Source: G963422445 sp963422445
GTDB taxonomy: Bacteria; Pseudomonadota; Alphaproteobacteria; Thalassobaculales; Thalassobaculaceae
DNA: 64,000 nt
Assembly (NCBI GenBank): GCA_963422445.2
Contig: OY729512.2
Coordinates: 5,332,001-5,396,000 of the forward strand
Reading direction: 5' to 3'
The notes under the pieces were generated by a model that made no database searches, had not been told where the DNA came from, and worked only from the letters and a program-made list of their open reading frames with translations. Made by a program: the position numbers and the translations under genes. Of the stretch, positions 63,902-64,000 are shown piece by piece; the first letter of the stretch is position 1; the number at the start of each line of letters is the position of its first letter.

Positions 63902-64000
63902 ACAGATTTTACGCGCCCGCCCGTTACGCCTCTTCCGAAGAGTCATTTTGCGTGTGCCACGCCTGTTTGCGGAACCGCAGAAATGCCGGCGGCCGGCCGG

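Noticed and set aside
63894..64000. A plus-strand open frame from ATG 63894 (MFKQILRARPLRLFRR) to the window edge
   Set aside because: It overlaps the rimP promoter, is Arg-rich without a family motif, has no ribosome site, and only 35 codons are visible.

Overview
The window is high-GC chromosomal DNA that looks alphaproteobacterial, probably Rhodospirillales-like. This rests on the translation/transcription cluster rimP-nusA-ylxR-infB-rbfA-truB-rpsO, a C-P lyase operon ending in a DUF1045 gene, and dense blocks of liv, nar and tau genes. No rRNA, tRNA or CRISPR array was recognised. The taxonomic call is inference from gene content only.

Layout, left to right. 1-5.1 kb: start of a PhyH-type dioxygenase gene, two IS copies, IS debris, a small lipoprotein gene and a decayed upp. 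5.6-12.1 kb: an apparently intact C-P lyase operon phnGHIJKLM plus a DUF1045 gene behind a candidate Pho box. 12.1-15.8 kb: the facing phosphonate transporter phnCDE, every gene broken, with an IS1595-type remnant between phnE and phnD. 16.2-20.4 kb: an intact DDE IS (9-bp target duplication), an Rpn-family nuclease gene and a dead IS1595-family copy (8-bp duplication). 20.8-25.6 kb: branched-chain amino-acid-type ABC operon livFHKMG (minus strand). 26.1-37.8 kb: respiratory nitrate reductase operon narK1-narK2-narGHJI-PPIase (minus strand) with an FNR/DNR-box promoter, cut by an IS630 in the last codons of narK2. 38.6-39.3 kb: a DNR-type regulator, separated from narK1 by an internally deleted IS66 remnant. 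39.4-42.0 kb: an acetolactate synthase pseudogene and a Sel1-repeat gene interrupted by three short palindromic MITE-like elements. 43.4-47.0 kb: an SDR gene and tauABC. 47.3-54.1 kb: a transposon graveyard (DUF4338/ISAs1 pseudogene, then IS5-B, IS630-A, an IS1595 remnant, IS630-A and IS5-A almost end to end). 54.6-56.1 kb: an HpaB-family flavin monooxygenase. 56.7-63.8 kb: the conserved rpsO...rimP cluster.

Functional picture. The cell could respire nitrate (NarGHI, with uptake by NarK1 and a tail-altered NarK2) under a DNR/FNR-type regulator. It could cleave phosphonates, but it needs an importer from elsewhere because the local phnCDE is dead. It can probably import branched-chain-type amino acids and taurine or other sulfonates. 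About twenty mobile elements or remnants, many with readable target duplications, plus fresh pseudogenes (upp, phnC, phnD, phnE, alsS, Sel1), indicate a genome under IS expansion and decay, as seen in recently host-restricted or bottlenecked lineages. The clearest candidate for something undescribed is the three-copy 111-120 bp MITE-like family at 39.7-41.9 kb. Each copy has a perfect 8-bp target duplication, and removing an element plus one duplication restores the interrupted reading frame.
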